Assembly (NCBI GenBank): GCA_910587655.1
Contig: CAJUND010000035.1
Location: forward strand, 1-30,077
DNA from: an uncultured Agathobacter sp.
GTDB taxonomy: Bacteria > Bacillota > Clostridia > Lachnospirales > Lachnospiraceae
Direction: 5' to 3'
DNA length: 30,077 bases
In this document: in pieces, positions 23,943-30,077 of the stretch
Position numbering within the stretch: position 1 is the stretch's first letter
How the letters are laid out: each line of letters begins with the position of its first letter
Position numbers and translations under genes: made by a program
Notes under the pieces: model-generated
What the model saw: the letters and a program-made list of their open reading frames with translations, nothing else
What the model was told of the DNA's origin: nothing
The model's database searches: none

Positions 23943-23971
23943 ATTATAAACTGCGGGAACGCTTTTGTCAA
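23943..23971 (-). promoter_or_regulatory. Perfect-consensus promoter of the TetR-CPBP operon
   Basis: TTGACA (23966-23971), exactly 17 bases, TATAAT (23943-23948) on the minus strand. With such a strong promoter, control must come from the operator just downstream. Confidence 0.8.
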
Positions 23972-24006
23972 TGACAGCATCTGGCTCTTTGATGAAATAT
24001 AAACCA

Positions 24007-25338
24007 TTAAATCATTTTATTCAGTTTCTCCCGTTCCTCCAAATCTGCCGTTACCGCAAAAAACGCTTCCACAACTGCCGGATCAAAGTGTGTGCCGGAT
24101 TCCTCCCTGATGATTGCATACGCCTTTTCAAGGGGCATGGCATTTTTATAACAGCGTTTGGAAATCAGTGCATCAAAAACATCCGCCACTGCCATAATTC
24201 TTGCACAGAGCGGTATTTCTTCCCCGCTGATGCCATAGGGATAGCCTTTCCCATTCCACCACTCGTGATGATACGCCGCCATCTCCACCGCCGTATTCAG
24301 ATACCCGGATTCCCCAAGCTCCGCCTTTGCGTGGATAAGCAGCTCCTCTCCTGCCGTGGTATGCGTTTTCATAATCTGAAACTCTTCATCCGTCAGCTTC
24401 CCCGGCTTGTTCAGGACAGCATCCGGTATATGTATTTTCCCGATGTCGTGAAGCGGCGCTGCAACCACCATATCGCTTAAATATCTGTCCGAAAGAATAT
24501 TACTGTATACTCCCCGCCTTTTCAGCTCCTTTGCAATGCATTCCACATATGCCGCTGTACGCCTGATGTGTCCGCCCGTATTATCATCCCTGTTCTCCAC
24601 GACCTCCGCCATGAACGTAATCATGCCCGACTGCATACGGGAAACCTTTTCGTGGTAAAAGGAACGCTTATTTCCCTGTATAATCAGCACGATAATCGTA
24701 ATCGTCATGACAAAGGCGGAAACGCTGGTTATCCCGATAAACGGAGCCAGTCCCCGCCCATAAATGCTGTCTGCCGCCCGTACATTACCGCTGTCCACTG
24801 TAATCTGCATTGTCGTATGGTTGGAAAAGAGAAGCATCAGAATCCCAATTGTCCAAAGCAGGTATTTTTCCGATTTCCGCAGACTCCTGTGCTGCATATT
24901 CTCCTGAAACCAGCTGCGCCAGCTTTTTCCTTTTACATAGAATAAAACAAACAGTACGGATAATACCCCGTAAAGGATAAACTGATAAACAAAAGTTTCC
25001 TGTGCCGACAGCGCAAAGAAATACGGCGGTACAAGCAGTACCGGAACAAGCAGCCCGTTGATAATGCCCGGAAACGGCAGCATCTGAATCAGCCCGCACA
25101 GACGATACTTTTTCCTGCCAAGACAGATATTCAGCCCAATCACAAGCAGCGCTGTCATATTTGCCGCATCTTTTCCAAAACCTGAAAACACAACGCCAAT
25201 CAGAAAAAAACTAACCAGATAAAACAATTTCTGCTTCTTTTCTTCCATATCCGGCTCTAAAAACACATACTTTTTTATCAGGAAACCGCTGACTGCGATT
25301 GCCGCCGTTTCCAGTATTTCCAACATGACTGTTTCCAT
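24007..25338 (-). CDS. Membrane HD-GYP-domain protein
   Basis: A 443-residue protein. Residues 1-225 hold about seven helices and are a probable sensor part (start METVMLEILETAA, then FFLIGVV, TALLVIGLNICL, FILYGVLSVLFVLFY, LWTIGILMLL, FVMTITIIVLII). The C-terminal domain is a full HD-GYP: His257, His297-Asp298 in LHDIGKIHIPDAVLNKPGKL, His326, HHEWWNGKGYP (357-367) and the metal Asp in AVADVFDAL. HD-GYP proteins hydrolyse cyclic di-GMP or related dinucleotides; no GGDEF domain is present. The start at 25338 lies after a ribosome site at long distance (AGGAG then 13 bases); the ATG at 25323 is an alternative. It follows DUF5131 by 3 bases, so the two are cotranscribed. Transmembrane count is by eye. 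Confidence 0.9.
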   Translation of the reverse strand: METVMLEILETAAIAVSGFLIKKYVFLEPDMEEKKQKLFYLVSFFLIGVVFSGFGKDAANMTALLVIGLNICLGRKKYRLCGLIQMLPFPGIINGLLVPVLLVPPYFFALSAQETFVYQFILYGVLSVLFVLFYVKGKSWRSWFQENMQHRSLRKSEKYLLWTIGILMLLFSNHTTMQITVDSGNVRAADSIYGRGLAPFIGITSVSAFVMTITIIVLIIQGNKRSFYHEKVSRMQSGMITFMAEVVENRDDNTGGHIRRTAAYVECIAKELKRRGVYSNILSDRYLSDMVVAAPLHDIGKIHIPDAVLNKPGKLTDEEFQIMKTHTTAGEELLIHAKAELGESGYLNTAVEMAAYHHEWWNGKGYPYGISGEEIPLCARIMAVADVFDALISKRCYKNAMPLEKAYAIIREESGTHFDPAVVEAFFAVTADLEEREKLNKMI

Positions 25339-25341
25339 AGC

Positions 25342-26085
25342 TTATGTCATGCTCCTTTCATTATTTGAAAAAGCTGGCTGCCAATTAATATTTGCTTTTC
25401 TCGCCTGGCTGCACAAATCACGGGTGGCCAGAACGTAACTCTTTCCGTCCCTGATAAAATGTGTCCCACACTGCCGAAACTCAAAATGTACTTTACGTGC
25501 AATACACTGTTCCCGTATGGAAAGCACCCAAGCATAGTCAAGCGGTCTGGCGTTTCTGTCAGATTCGCCGCCGACAACGACTAAGTCAATATTATCAAGA
25601 TAGGAGGTAATGTCTATTTCCTCAATCAATGGCTGGCAGATAATATTTTTATGTCTGATTGGCAGTTCATTGAAAATGGAAAGCCTGTAATCAGCCCTGT
25701 CCTGATTTTCCACCGTACATCCAACCGATACATTGTCGTATCCATCGTTCCAGTCCTCCGGGACACAATCCATAAACCGGTCAATACGTTTTGTCAGGAA
25801 CAAAAAGTGCAGGTCAGAACGCTCCCGTATCATCTGCCAGCATTCTGGACGCCATGCATCAGCCTCCTCAATCAGAAAATCCGTGGAGAAACAGAGATAT
25901 ACTGTTTGTCCCGGTTTGATTTTGTAGTCCCCCGATTTTTTTTTAGCGACAGGCGCATAAAAATTGTCTGTTTTAACAATATTGTCTGTATCCATCCCAC
26001 GCCTCAAATCACCTTTATGAATGTAACAGAATCTGCATCCCTCGCTATGTTTGTGACAGCCACGCCACGGATTCCACATTGCCAT
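25342..26085 (-). CDS. DUF5131 (phage Gp37/Gp68-like) protein with radical-SAM-type cysteines
   Basis: The ATG at 26085 (AAAGG upstream; a GTG at 26091 is possible) gives 247 residues. Near the start is WNPWRGCHKHSEGCRFCYIH with Cys10, Cys17 and Cys20 (C-x6-C-x2-C), a cluster-binding pattern like that of radical SAM proteins, followed by CFSTDFLIEEADAWR, FLFLTKRIDRF, NVSVGCTVENQDRADYR and VVVGGESDRNARPLD. This is the DUF5131 / Gp37-Gp68 family found in phages and in genomes, often next to a TcmP gene; no TcmP is found here. Function unknown. It is preceded by the stop of a membrane-protein fragment (TTGTGA overlap) and followed 3 bases later by HD-GYP, so all may be one transcript. Confidence 0.88.
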   Translation of the reverse strand: MAMWNPWRGCHKHSEGCRFCYIHKGDLRRGMDTDNIVKTDNFYAPVAKKKSGDYKIKPGQTVYLCFSTDFLIEEADAWRPECWQMIRERSDLHFLFLTKRIDRFMDCVPEDWNDGYDNVSVGCTVENQDRADYRLSIFNELPIRHKNIICQPLIEEIDITSYLDNIDLVVVGGESDRNARPLDYAWVLSIREQCIARKVHFEFRQCGTHFIRDGKSYVLATRDLCSQARKANINWQPAFSNNERSMT

Positions 26086-26087
26086 AG

Positions 26088-26309
26088 TCACAACCTTTCA
26101 TCAATCAATTCCTTAATTCTTTGCTTTTGAATGTCACTTGCCTTTAATTCCATACCATGTTCCTCCATTTTTCCCTCGTAATTTATGAAAAATTTGTAAA
26201 GCTGTTGGTCTTTGAAACACTGTCTACATGAATATACACATCCATACCATATAACTGCCAAAATCAGACTTCCATTGCTGCTTATAATTATTCCTCCGGC
26301 AATTACAAG
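26088..26309 (-). pseudogene. C-terminal membrane-protein fragment before DUF5131
   Basis: A frame of 73 codons without an ATG at its front: a membrane helix (IAGGIIISSNGSLILAVIWY), a Cys pair (CVYSCRQC), and a charged tail (MELKASDIQKQRIKELIDER). An ATG at 26153 inside it has GGAGGAAC nearby and could start a 21-residue peptide, ending at 26088 where it overlaps the GTG of DUF5131. I do not recognise it. It looks like a truncated membrane protein whose 5' part was lost against the TetR gene end at 26315. Confidence 0.4.
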
Positions 26310-26314
26310 TCATA

Positions 26315-26953
26315 TTACTTACTGCCAGCTTGAAAAAGGGGCATAATAGCCAGCTTCATGCTATCCTGCTCCATATTCAGAAGCCGTTCCAGATTATATA
26401 TAAATGCCGCTATCTTCCTCTGCCTTTCTTCTTCGCTGTATTCCATCAGGTCATCAAATACCGTACTGGCATACAAAAAAGTCATTTCCGCTGCTTCTTC
26501 GGGATAATCCGTCTGACATATCCCCTGTTCCATTCCCTCTCTTATTAAGTCCGTAATAACAGGATTGATACCAAAGAGCAGGGACTTCTCCATTTTCTGG
26601 TGCATGAGGGCATTCTGCGGCTTATGTATCTGTTTCAGGAGTTCCTGCCCAAAATTACCGTCGCTCACATTTAATGAAAGCATCATCATGGTAAGGCGCT
26701 CCAGCACAGGCACATTTTTTTGTGCTGCAATCGCTTCCGCTTTCCCAATCAGCCTGTTCATCATGCGGCTAATCATTGCGTCCAGAATTTCTTCTTTGGA
26801 TTTGAAATGGTAATAAAGCGTGCCTCTGGCAATGCCTATCTCATTCAGAATGTCACTGGTGCTGGTGCTGTCAAAGCCTTTTGTCCCAAACAGTCTCTCT
26901 GCCACATCCAATATTTCATTTTTACGTTCTTCTGCTTCTTTTACTACACGCAT
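26315..26953 (-). CDS. TetR-family regulator
   Basis: A 212-residue TetR/AcrR-type protein. The helix-turn-helix is EERKNEILDVAERLFGTKGF, TSTSDILNEIGIARGTLYYH, FKSKEEIL, followed by a helical ligand domain of about 150 residues. It has a strong promoter (26998-27026) with a dyad directly below it (26977-26995), consistent with self-repression. Downstream on the same strand come a membrane fragment, DUF5131 and HD-GYP. A former partner (often a transporter) may be lost: the membrane fragment directly follows and could be its remnant. Intact itself. Confidence 0.92.
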   Translation of the reverse strand: MRVVKEAEERKNEILDVAERLFGTKGFDSTSTSDILNEIGIARGTLYYHFKSKEEILDAMISRMMNRLIGKAEAIAAQKNVPVLERLTMMMLSLNVSDGNFGQELLKQIHKPQNALMHQKMEKSLLFGINPVITDLIREGMEQGICQTDYPEEAAEMTFLYASTVFDDLMEYSEEERQRKIAAFIYNLERLLNMEQDSMKLAIMPLFQAGSK

Positions 26954-26976
26954 TGAATCTGTTCACTCCTATTATC

Positions 26977-26995
26977 AATAGACCGACTGTCGATT
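26977..26995 (-). promoter_or_regulatory. Probable TetR operator (dyad)
   Basis: AATAGACCGACTGTCGATT is a 19-base imperfect palindrome with seven of nine half-site pairs matching, just below the -10. TetR operators of this TAGACxGxCxGTC type are common in Firmicutes. Confidence 0.6.
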
Positions 26996-26997
26996 TA

Positions 26998-27026
26998 AAT
27001 ATATTACGAAAAAACTGCATTGTCAA
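26998..27026 (-). promoter_or_regulatory. Promoter of the TetR gene (26953)
   Basis: TTGACA (27021-27026), 17 bases, TATATT (26998-27003) on the minus strand. Confidence 0.75.
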
Positions 27027-27031
27027 CCAAT

Positions 27032-27307
27032 TTAGAAAATATCAGCTTTTGTCAAATCCATTTTTACAGGCTCCTCCTTCAGATAAATTTCAAGCTGTAA
27101 CGGATAAAAGTTTTCCGTCTCCCGAAATTCCGCAGGGGAAGTCTTATACATCGCACTAAAAATATCCGTAAATACCTGCTGGCTTTCATACCCGCTCAAA
27201 AGGGCAATTTCAATCATCGGTTTTGCAGAAAACACCTCATGCAGATGTTCTTCGGTATGTCTTCCAAAATCAAAGCCGACAACGCCAAAGCAGGATGCAG
27301 ACCGCAA
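27032..27307 (-). pseudogene. AraC-family regulator fragment (end of DNA-binding domain)
   Basis: The frame of 91 codons has a meaningful part from about 27230 downward: PMIEIALLSGYESQQVFTDI, FSAMYKTSPAEFRE and FYPLQLEIYL. This is the second helix-turn-helix of an AraC-family regulator plus the start of a further domain; from memory, such regulators continue into an acetyltransferase-type domain, of which only about 20 residues (EEPVKMDLTKADI) remain before the stop. The first helix-turn-helix is missing. It therefore has lost both ends and cannot work. Confidence 0.65.
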
Positions 27308-27341
27308 AAACCGCCGCTATGGTGTTATCCATAATCGGCGG
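27306..27341 (-). terminator. Rho-independent terminator downstream of the hydrolase
   Basis: On the minus strand CCGCCG and TATGG pair with CCATA and CGGCGG (27329-27341 with 27311-27322), a 6-base loop, small bulges, then TTTTT (27306-27310). It would end the hydrolase operon transcript. Confidence 0.75.
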
Positions 27342-27415
27342 CGTTCATATAGACAGATGATAAATCCTGCTTCTGAATGACGGTTATCTGCATCCCCTTT
27401 TCTTTCATTGATTTT

Positions 27416-28423
27416 TTATTTTACAGGCATATAAGTATCAAGATATTCCAGTACTTTCCGCATGTATTGCGCATACATCTTACTGTCATTTTGTAAGCCA
27501 TGTCCTGAATGCTTCATCTCGAAATACTGATAGTCTATGCCATTATTTTCCAGCGCCTGCTTCAGTTTAAGGGAGGCTCTGAATGGCTGTACCCTATCCC
27601 ATGAACCGTATGCCACAACAGTAGGAACTGAATTTTCATTTATCCACATTTCAGCGGAAATATTTTTCACTGACTCTTTATATTCGCCAGTTTTTAACAT
27701 ATCGTTTGTAATTTCATTTCCCGACATTACATAAAATAAATCAGCAATGCCCTGATAATCCCCGTTCTGGTCAAATGGGACAGGTTTATCAGGATTTGCC
27801 CCCATGTTAATCCAATCTTCCACATAAAAACAGGAGGGCCCCACTGCCCCAAACGTCATTTTGACTGGCACTGGAGATTCGTCTGCATCACGATAGGCAT
27901 ATATCATTGCCAGAGCATGACCTGCCGAACCGCCGCCGATTGACATTTCATTGATATGGTAGCCAAGTTTTTCTGCTTCCGCAATCACGCAGGGCATACT
28001 CTCTTTGATTTCCACTGACTGATGGTACACGTTTGCATCAGGGTTCTTCTCACTAAACAGGGTATAATTGATACCTGCGGTCACATACCCCTTAGAGCAG
28101 AGCCATTCAAGTATCCCGACATCGCCCGACTTATCCCCACCCGTAAAACCGCCGGCATGGAGATATACAATCAAACCATAATTTTCCCTGGAATCGTCTG
28201 CCGGAACATAAAGGTCAAATTTGTTTGCTTCGCCGCTGCCATAAGAAATATCATTATGTACCATACCAACCGAATCATTCCAGTCAACTGAAAATTCTTT
28301 GCCAAACGGGTTATATTTCATCTTAAATGCGACCGACCCGCTAAAAGCAATGATAAACGTAAAAACATAGATAAATCCCCACATAACCCTGCCTTTCTTT
28401 TTTGTTTTCGTTTCTTTGCTCAT
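27416..28423 (-). CDS. Membrane-anchored alpha/beta hydrolase (esterase type)
   Basis: A 335-residue protein with a Lys-rich start, one N-terminal helix (about 14-33) acting as signal anchor, and an alpha/beta hydrolase domain: oxyanion HAGGF (89-93), nucleophile elbow GGSAG (164-168, Ser166), probable acid Asp276 (GSWDRVQP) and His308 (HSGHGL). This matches bacterial carboxylesterase/lipase-type (BD-FAE-like) enzymes, facing the outside. The substrate is unknown. The start has GGAGGT inside the upstream small gene, and the ATG overlaps its stop (ATGA). A TetR gene is divergent. Confidence 0.9.
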   Translation of the reverse strand: MSKETKTKKKGRVMWGFIYVFTFIIAFSGSVAFKMKYNPFGKEFSVDWNDSVGMVHNDISYGSGEANKFDLYVPADDSRENYGLIVYLHAGGFTGGDKSGDVGILEWLCSKGYVTAGINYTLFSEKNPDANVYHQSVEIKESMPCVIAEAEKLGYHINEMSIGGGSAGHALAMIYAYRDADESPVPVKMTFGAVGPSCFYVEDWINMGANPDKPVPFDQNGDYQGIADLFYVMSGNEITNDMLKTGEYKESVKNISAEMWINENSVPTVVAYGSWDRVQPFRASLKLKQALENNGIDYQYFEMKHSGHGLQNDSKMYAQYMRKVLEYLDTYMPVK

Positions 28424-28554
28424 AGGAAATTACCTCCAAACATGGTGCCGCCAAGCAGGAGGTTCATAACCGCTCTTACGGCGAGCCGTCCTAAGATTAC
28501 TGCTACAACAATGATGATACATAAAATAAGAATACGTTTTTGTATAAGTGTCAT
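28420..28554 (-). CDS. Small membrane protein of 44 residues, coupled to the hydrolase
   Basis: The ATG at 28554, preceded by AAAGGAAAG, opens a frame of 44 codons ending in TGA that overlaps the hydrolase start by four bases. The product begins MTLIQKRILILCIIIVVAV, a clear single membrane helix, followed by a positively charged step (GRLAVRAVM) and a Gly-rich tail (LLLGGTMFGGNFL). It is too short for most gene finders. Position, ribosome site and coupling suggest it is real and may anchor or accompany the hydrolase. I do not recognise a family. Confidence 0.7.
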   Translation of the reverse strand: MTLIQKRILILCIIIVVAVILGRLAVRAVMNLLLGGTMFGGNFL

Positions 28555-28627
28555 GTTATCTTTCCTTTCTGCCAACTTGATTTTCTGATTATGGTGTGAT
28601 ACTATTTTTTTACACTTGTATTGTCGG

Positions 28628-28659
28628 TATAATTGTATCAGCGATTTTTAAAAAGTCAA
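28628..28659. promoter_or_regulatory. Overlapping divergent promoters of the hydrolase and TetR genes
   Basis: On the minus strand TTGACT (28654-28659) with 16 bases and TACAAT (28632-28637) should serve the hydrolase operon. On the plus strand TATAAT (28628-28633), without a good -35, should serve TetR. The two -10 boxes overlap, so a repressor bound here would act on both. TTGTAT is directly repeated at 28616-28621 and 28633-28638. Confidence 0.5.
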
Positions 28660-28673
28660 TAGGAGGAGAAAAA

Positions 28674-29207
28674 ATGAGACAAAACAAGGAAACTGTATCA
28701 CCGATGAGCAATGAAGGAAGAAATATTTATGTGATAGAGCATATAACGGAATCTCTCCTGACACTATTGCAAGATAAAGCGATTGAGGATATTTCCATCA
28801 GCGAATTATGTGACAATGCAGGCATTGGACGGGCTTCTTTTTATCGCAATTACAACAGCAGGGAAGATATTTTAAAGGCATATATCAATAAACTTTTTAA
28901 TGGGTGGAAAAGCGATTGGGAGAAAAATAACAACATTCCCCTCAGTTCAGCTATCGGTATGATATTTGAACATTTTGAACAGCATAGAGCTTTTTACCGT
29001 CTCTTGAATGAACGGCATCTTATTTATTTGTTAAAAGACGTCATTTTGGACACTATGGAATTAAAACCAGATTTGCCGAAAGGCGAAGCTTATGCGAAAG
29101 CATTTGCCGCATACAGTCTGTATGGATGGATTGAGGTATGGTTTCAAAGGGGAATGCAGGAATCCGCAGAAGAAATGAAACAGTTATTTCAAAATCAAGG
29201 GCTATAG
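28674..29207 (+). CDS. TetR-family regulator divergent from the hydrolase
   Basis: The ATG at 28674, with AGGAGGAG upstream, gives 177 residues; the longer frame (from 28596) starts in the promoter. The N-terminal helix-turn-helix is ISELCDNAGIGRASFYRNY, preceded by the first helix IEHITESLLTLLQDKA. The C-terminal domain (about 80-175) contains AFYRLLNE, FAAYSLYGWIEVWFQRGM, as in TetR_C_7/DhaS-like regulators of Firmicutes. Its likely targets are itself and the divergent small protein/hydrolase operon. Confidence 0.92.
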   Translation: MRQNKETVSPMSNEGRNIYVIEHITESLLTLLQDKAIEDISISELCDNAGIGRASFYRNYNSREDILKAYINKLFNGWKSDWEKNNNIPLSSAIGMIFEHFEQHRAFYRLLNERHLIYLLKDVILDTMELKPDLPKGEAYAKAFAAYSLYGWIEVWFQRGMQESAEEMKQLFQNQGL

Positions 29208-29379
29208 CTTTTCGTTCCAGTTTTCCCTGTTCATGCTGGAGCTTTAAGGCTTGCCTCGCTTTTGTGCCAATCCACTTGTTTTCTAACTGGCTGTTGATTT
29301 CCCTCTGCATACGCTTGGGATTGATTTTCCGTTCTTAGATTTTTTTGTTTTAACTGGCGGGCTGCTTTTCATCGCCATG
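29208..29379. other. Gap between TetR and the PadR remnant, no clear gene
   Basis: On the minus strand two frames stay open but none is recognised: KTKKSKNGKSIPSVCRG and, overlapping in a second frame, NQQPVRKQVDWHKSEASLK. The rest overlaps the end of the TetR gene. It may be the residue of a deleted gene. No promoter or terminator is clear. Confidence 0.3.
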
Positions 29380-29703
29380 CTACAGGCTCCCCCTAAACCG
29401 GCTTTCAAATTTATCAAGCCATTCTAACAGGGATTGGTATAATAAACGCTGCTGTTCAAAAATCGCTTTCCCGCCCAATGGAATTTCCGGATAGCTGGCG
29501 GCATATTCATCAATGGAATTAGCTGAAGCAGTAAAATTATCCCGCAGCTTCTTTATCAAATCCAGTGCCTTTTCCCTTTCCATTTTGTTTAAGTTTGTAA
29601 TGACAACATTGAAGTCAAACTGCAATGGGACTTTCTGACCTGCGTAAGTTTCCATAAGCTGCCCAAAATACGCCCGCCCCTTATCCGTGATGGAATAATA
29701 GTA
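29380..29703 (-). pseudogene. PadR-family regulator, C-terminal part only
   Basis: From 29703 the frame reads YYSITDKGRAYFGQLMETYA, the wing of a PadR winged helix, then a helical domain (NKMEREKALDLIKKLRDNF, PLGGKAIFEQQRLLYQSLLEW) as in the C-terminal PadR helices. It directly follows the TAG of the SDR gene in the same frame, so the first 60 or so residues, with the recognition helix, are missing. The longest piece with an ATG begins at 29655. PadR genes are often found by the genes they repress; here that would be the SDR. Confidence 0.7.
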
Positions 29704-30077
29704 CTACATTTTCTGGTTATGGCGTGAACTGCCTGCATATTGAAATTGCGGCTCAAACAAATGAAATGAAAAGTTTTCCCTGTCCACGAACCCCACCGTT
29801 TTATCGCTGTCGTACAATTCGAGCAGAAATGCCGCCATCTGTGTACTTGTATGGTAAGTGCCAAATAATCTGTCATAATCATATTCACTGACGTCATTTG
29901 CAATTTTTCCAAACTCTGTTTTTGTTGCAGCAGGGGCTAATACCTTTGCCTGCATTTTTGCATGGGAAGCTTTTAACTCCCACGCCAGACCCTCCGTAAA
30001 AACACTGACGTAAAACTTTGTCGCACAATATGTTACCGCATTAGGCACAATCGTATAGCCGCCGCAGGAAGAAATAT
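29704..30077 (-). CDS. Short-chain dehydrogenase/reductase, 5' end outside the window
   Basis: The frame is open to the edge: ISSCGGYTIVPNAVTYCATK gives the catalytic Ser pair and the Tyr-x3-Lys (YCATK) of SDR enzymes, then VFTEGLAWEL, LAPAATKTEF, and a C-terminal region (TSTQMAAFLLELYDSDKTVG, VDRENFSF) ending at 29704 with TAG. The Rossmann N-terminus (TGxxxGxG) lies beyond the right edge. SDR enzymes oxidise or reduce alcohol/keto groups with NAD(P); the substrate is unknown. The piece seen looks intact. Confidence 0.85.
   Translation of the reverse strand, partial: ISSCGGYTIVPNAVTYCATKFYVSVFTEGLAWELKASHAKMQAKVLAPAATKTEFGKIANDVSEYDYDRLFGTYHTSTQMAAFLLELYDSDKTVGFVDRENFSFHLFEPQFQYAGSSRHNQKM

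Noticed and set aside
27325..27408. Minus-strand 27-codon frame after the hydrolase (MKEKGMQITVIQKQ...)
   Set aside because: No proper ribosome site, ends in the terminator stem, no recognised family; may be another scrap but not supportable.
1..30077. CRISPR arrays, tRNA/rRNA genes, insertion sequences, prophage modules
   Set aside because: No regularly spaced repeats, no cloverleaf or rRNA sequence, no transposase or integrase was recognised on either strand; DUF5131 alone does not make a prophage.

Overview
The window looks like chromosomal DNA from a low-to-medium GC gut Firmicute, most likely a Lachnospiraceae (Blautia / Ruminococcus gnavus-type). Reasons: strong AGGAGG ribosome sites, sigma-A promoters with 17-bp spacers, an msm/raffinose locus with a sucrose-kinase-type protein, FtsX/MacB-type ABC genes beside a two-component system, and many TetR/AraC/MerR regulators. 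The genus is an inference from protein style only. Almost all genes are on the minus strand; exceptions are a LysR gene (5816), an AraC gene (21773) and a TetR gene (28674), each divergent from the genes it probably controls.

Layout. 1-4.3 kb is a field of broken genes: an AraC regulator collapsed into a DMT transporter start, an intact quinol-monooxygenase-like gene plus Nudix gene, a decayed DUF2268 metalloprotease fused to a decayed TipA-type MerR regulator, an AlbA/HATPase fragment, and a frameshifted secreted DUF362 protein. 4.4-12.5 kb is mostly intact: iron alcohol dehydrogenase divergent from LysR; an ABC permease/ATPase pair beside its likely sensor kinase/response regulator; a GNAT acetyltransferase. 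A membrane protein, a glycosyltransferase remnant and an orphan Phd/YefM antitoxin with a well-formed autoregulatory site follow (12.5-13.7 kb). 13.9-22.6 kb is a complete raffinose/melibiose-type operon: MsmE binding protein, MsmF and MsmG permeases, GH36 alpha-galactosidase, P-loop kinase and GH13_18 sucrose(-phosphate) phosphorylase, with a divergent AraC activator. 22.6-26.1 kb holds a CPBP membrane protease with its TetR regulator, an HD-GYP protein, and a DUF5131 protein. 26.1-30.1 kb mixes intact genes (two TetR regulators, a membrane-anchored alpha/beta hydrolase coupled to a 44-residue membrane peptide, an SDR running off the edge) with AraC, PadR and membrane-protein fragments.

How it fits together. 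The clearest pathway is uptake of raffinose-family sugars by MsmEFG (ATPase supplied from elsewhere), removal of galactose by Aga, phosphorylation of the released sucrose by the kinase and phosphorolysis by the GH13_18 enzyme. The alpha-galactosidase and kinase are separate but adjacent and in the same reading frame, parted by one stop codon, in the same order as the fused AgaSK enzyme known from R. gnavus. The second theme is decay: several broken genes keep recognisable pieces of one gene but lack internal segments, leaving deletion scars, while their promoters and operators often remain intact.
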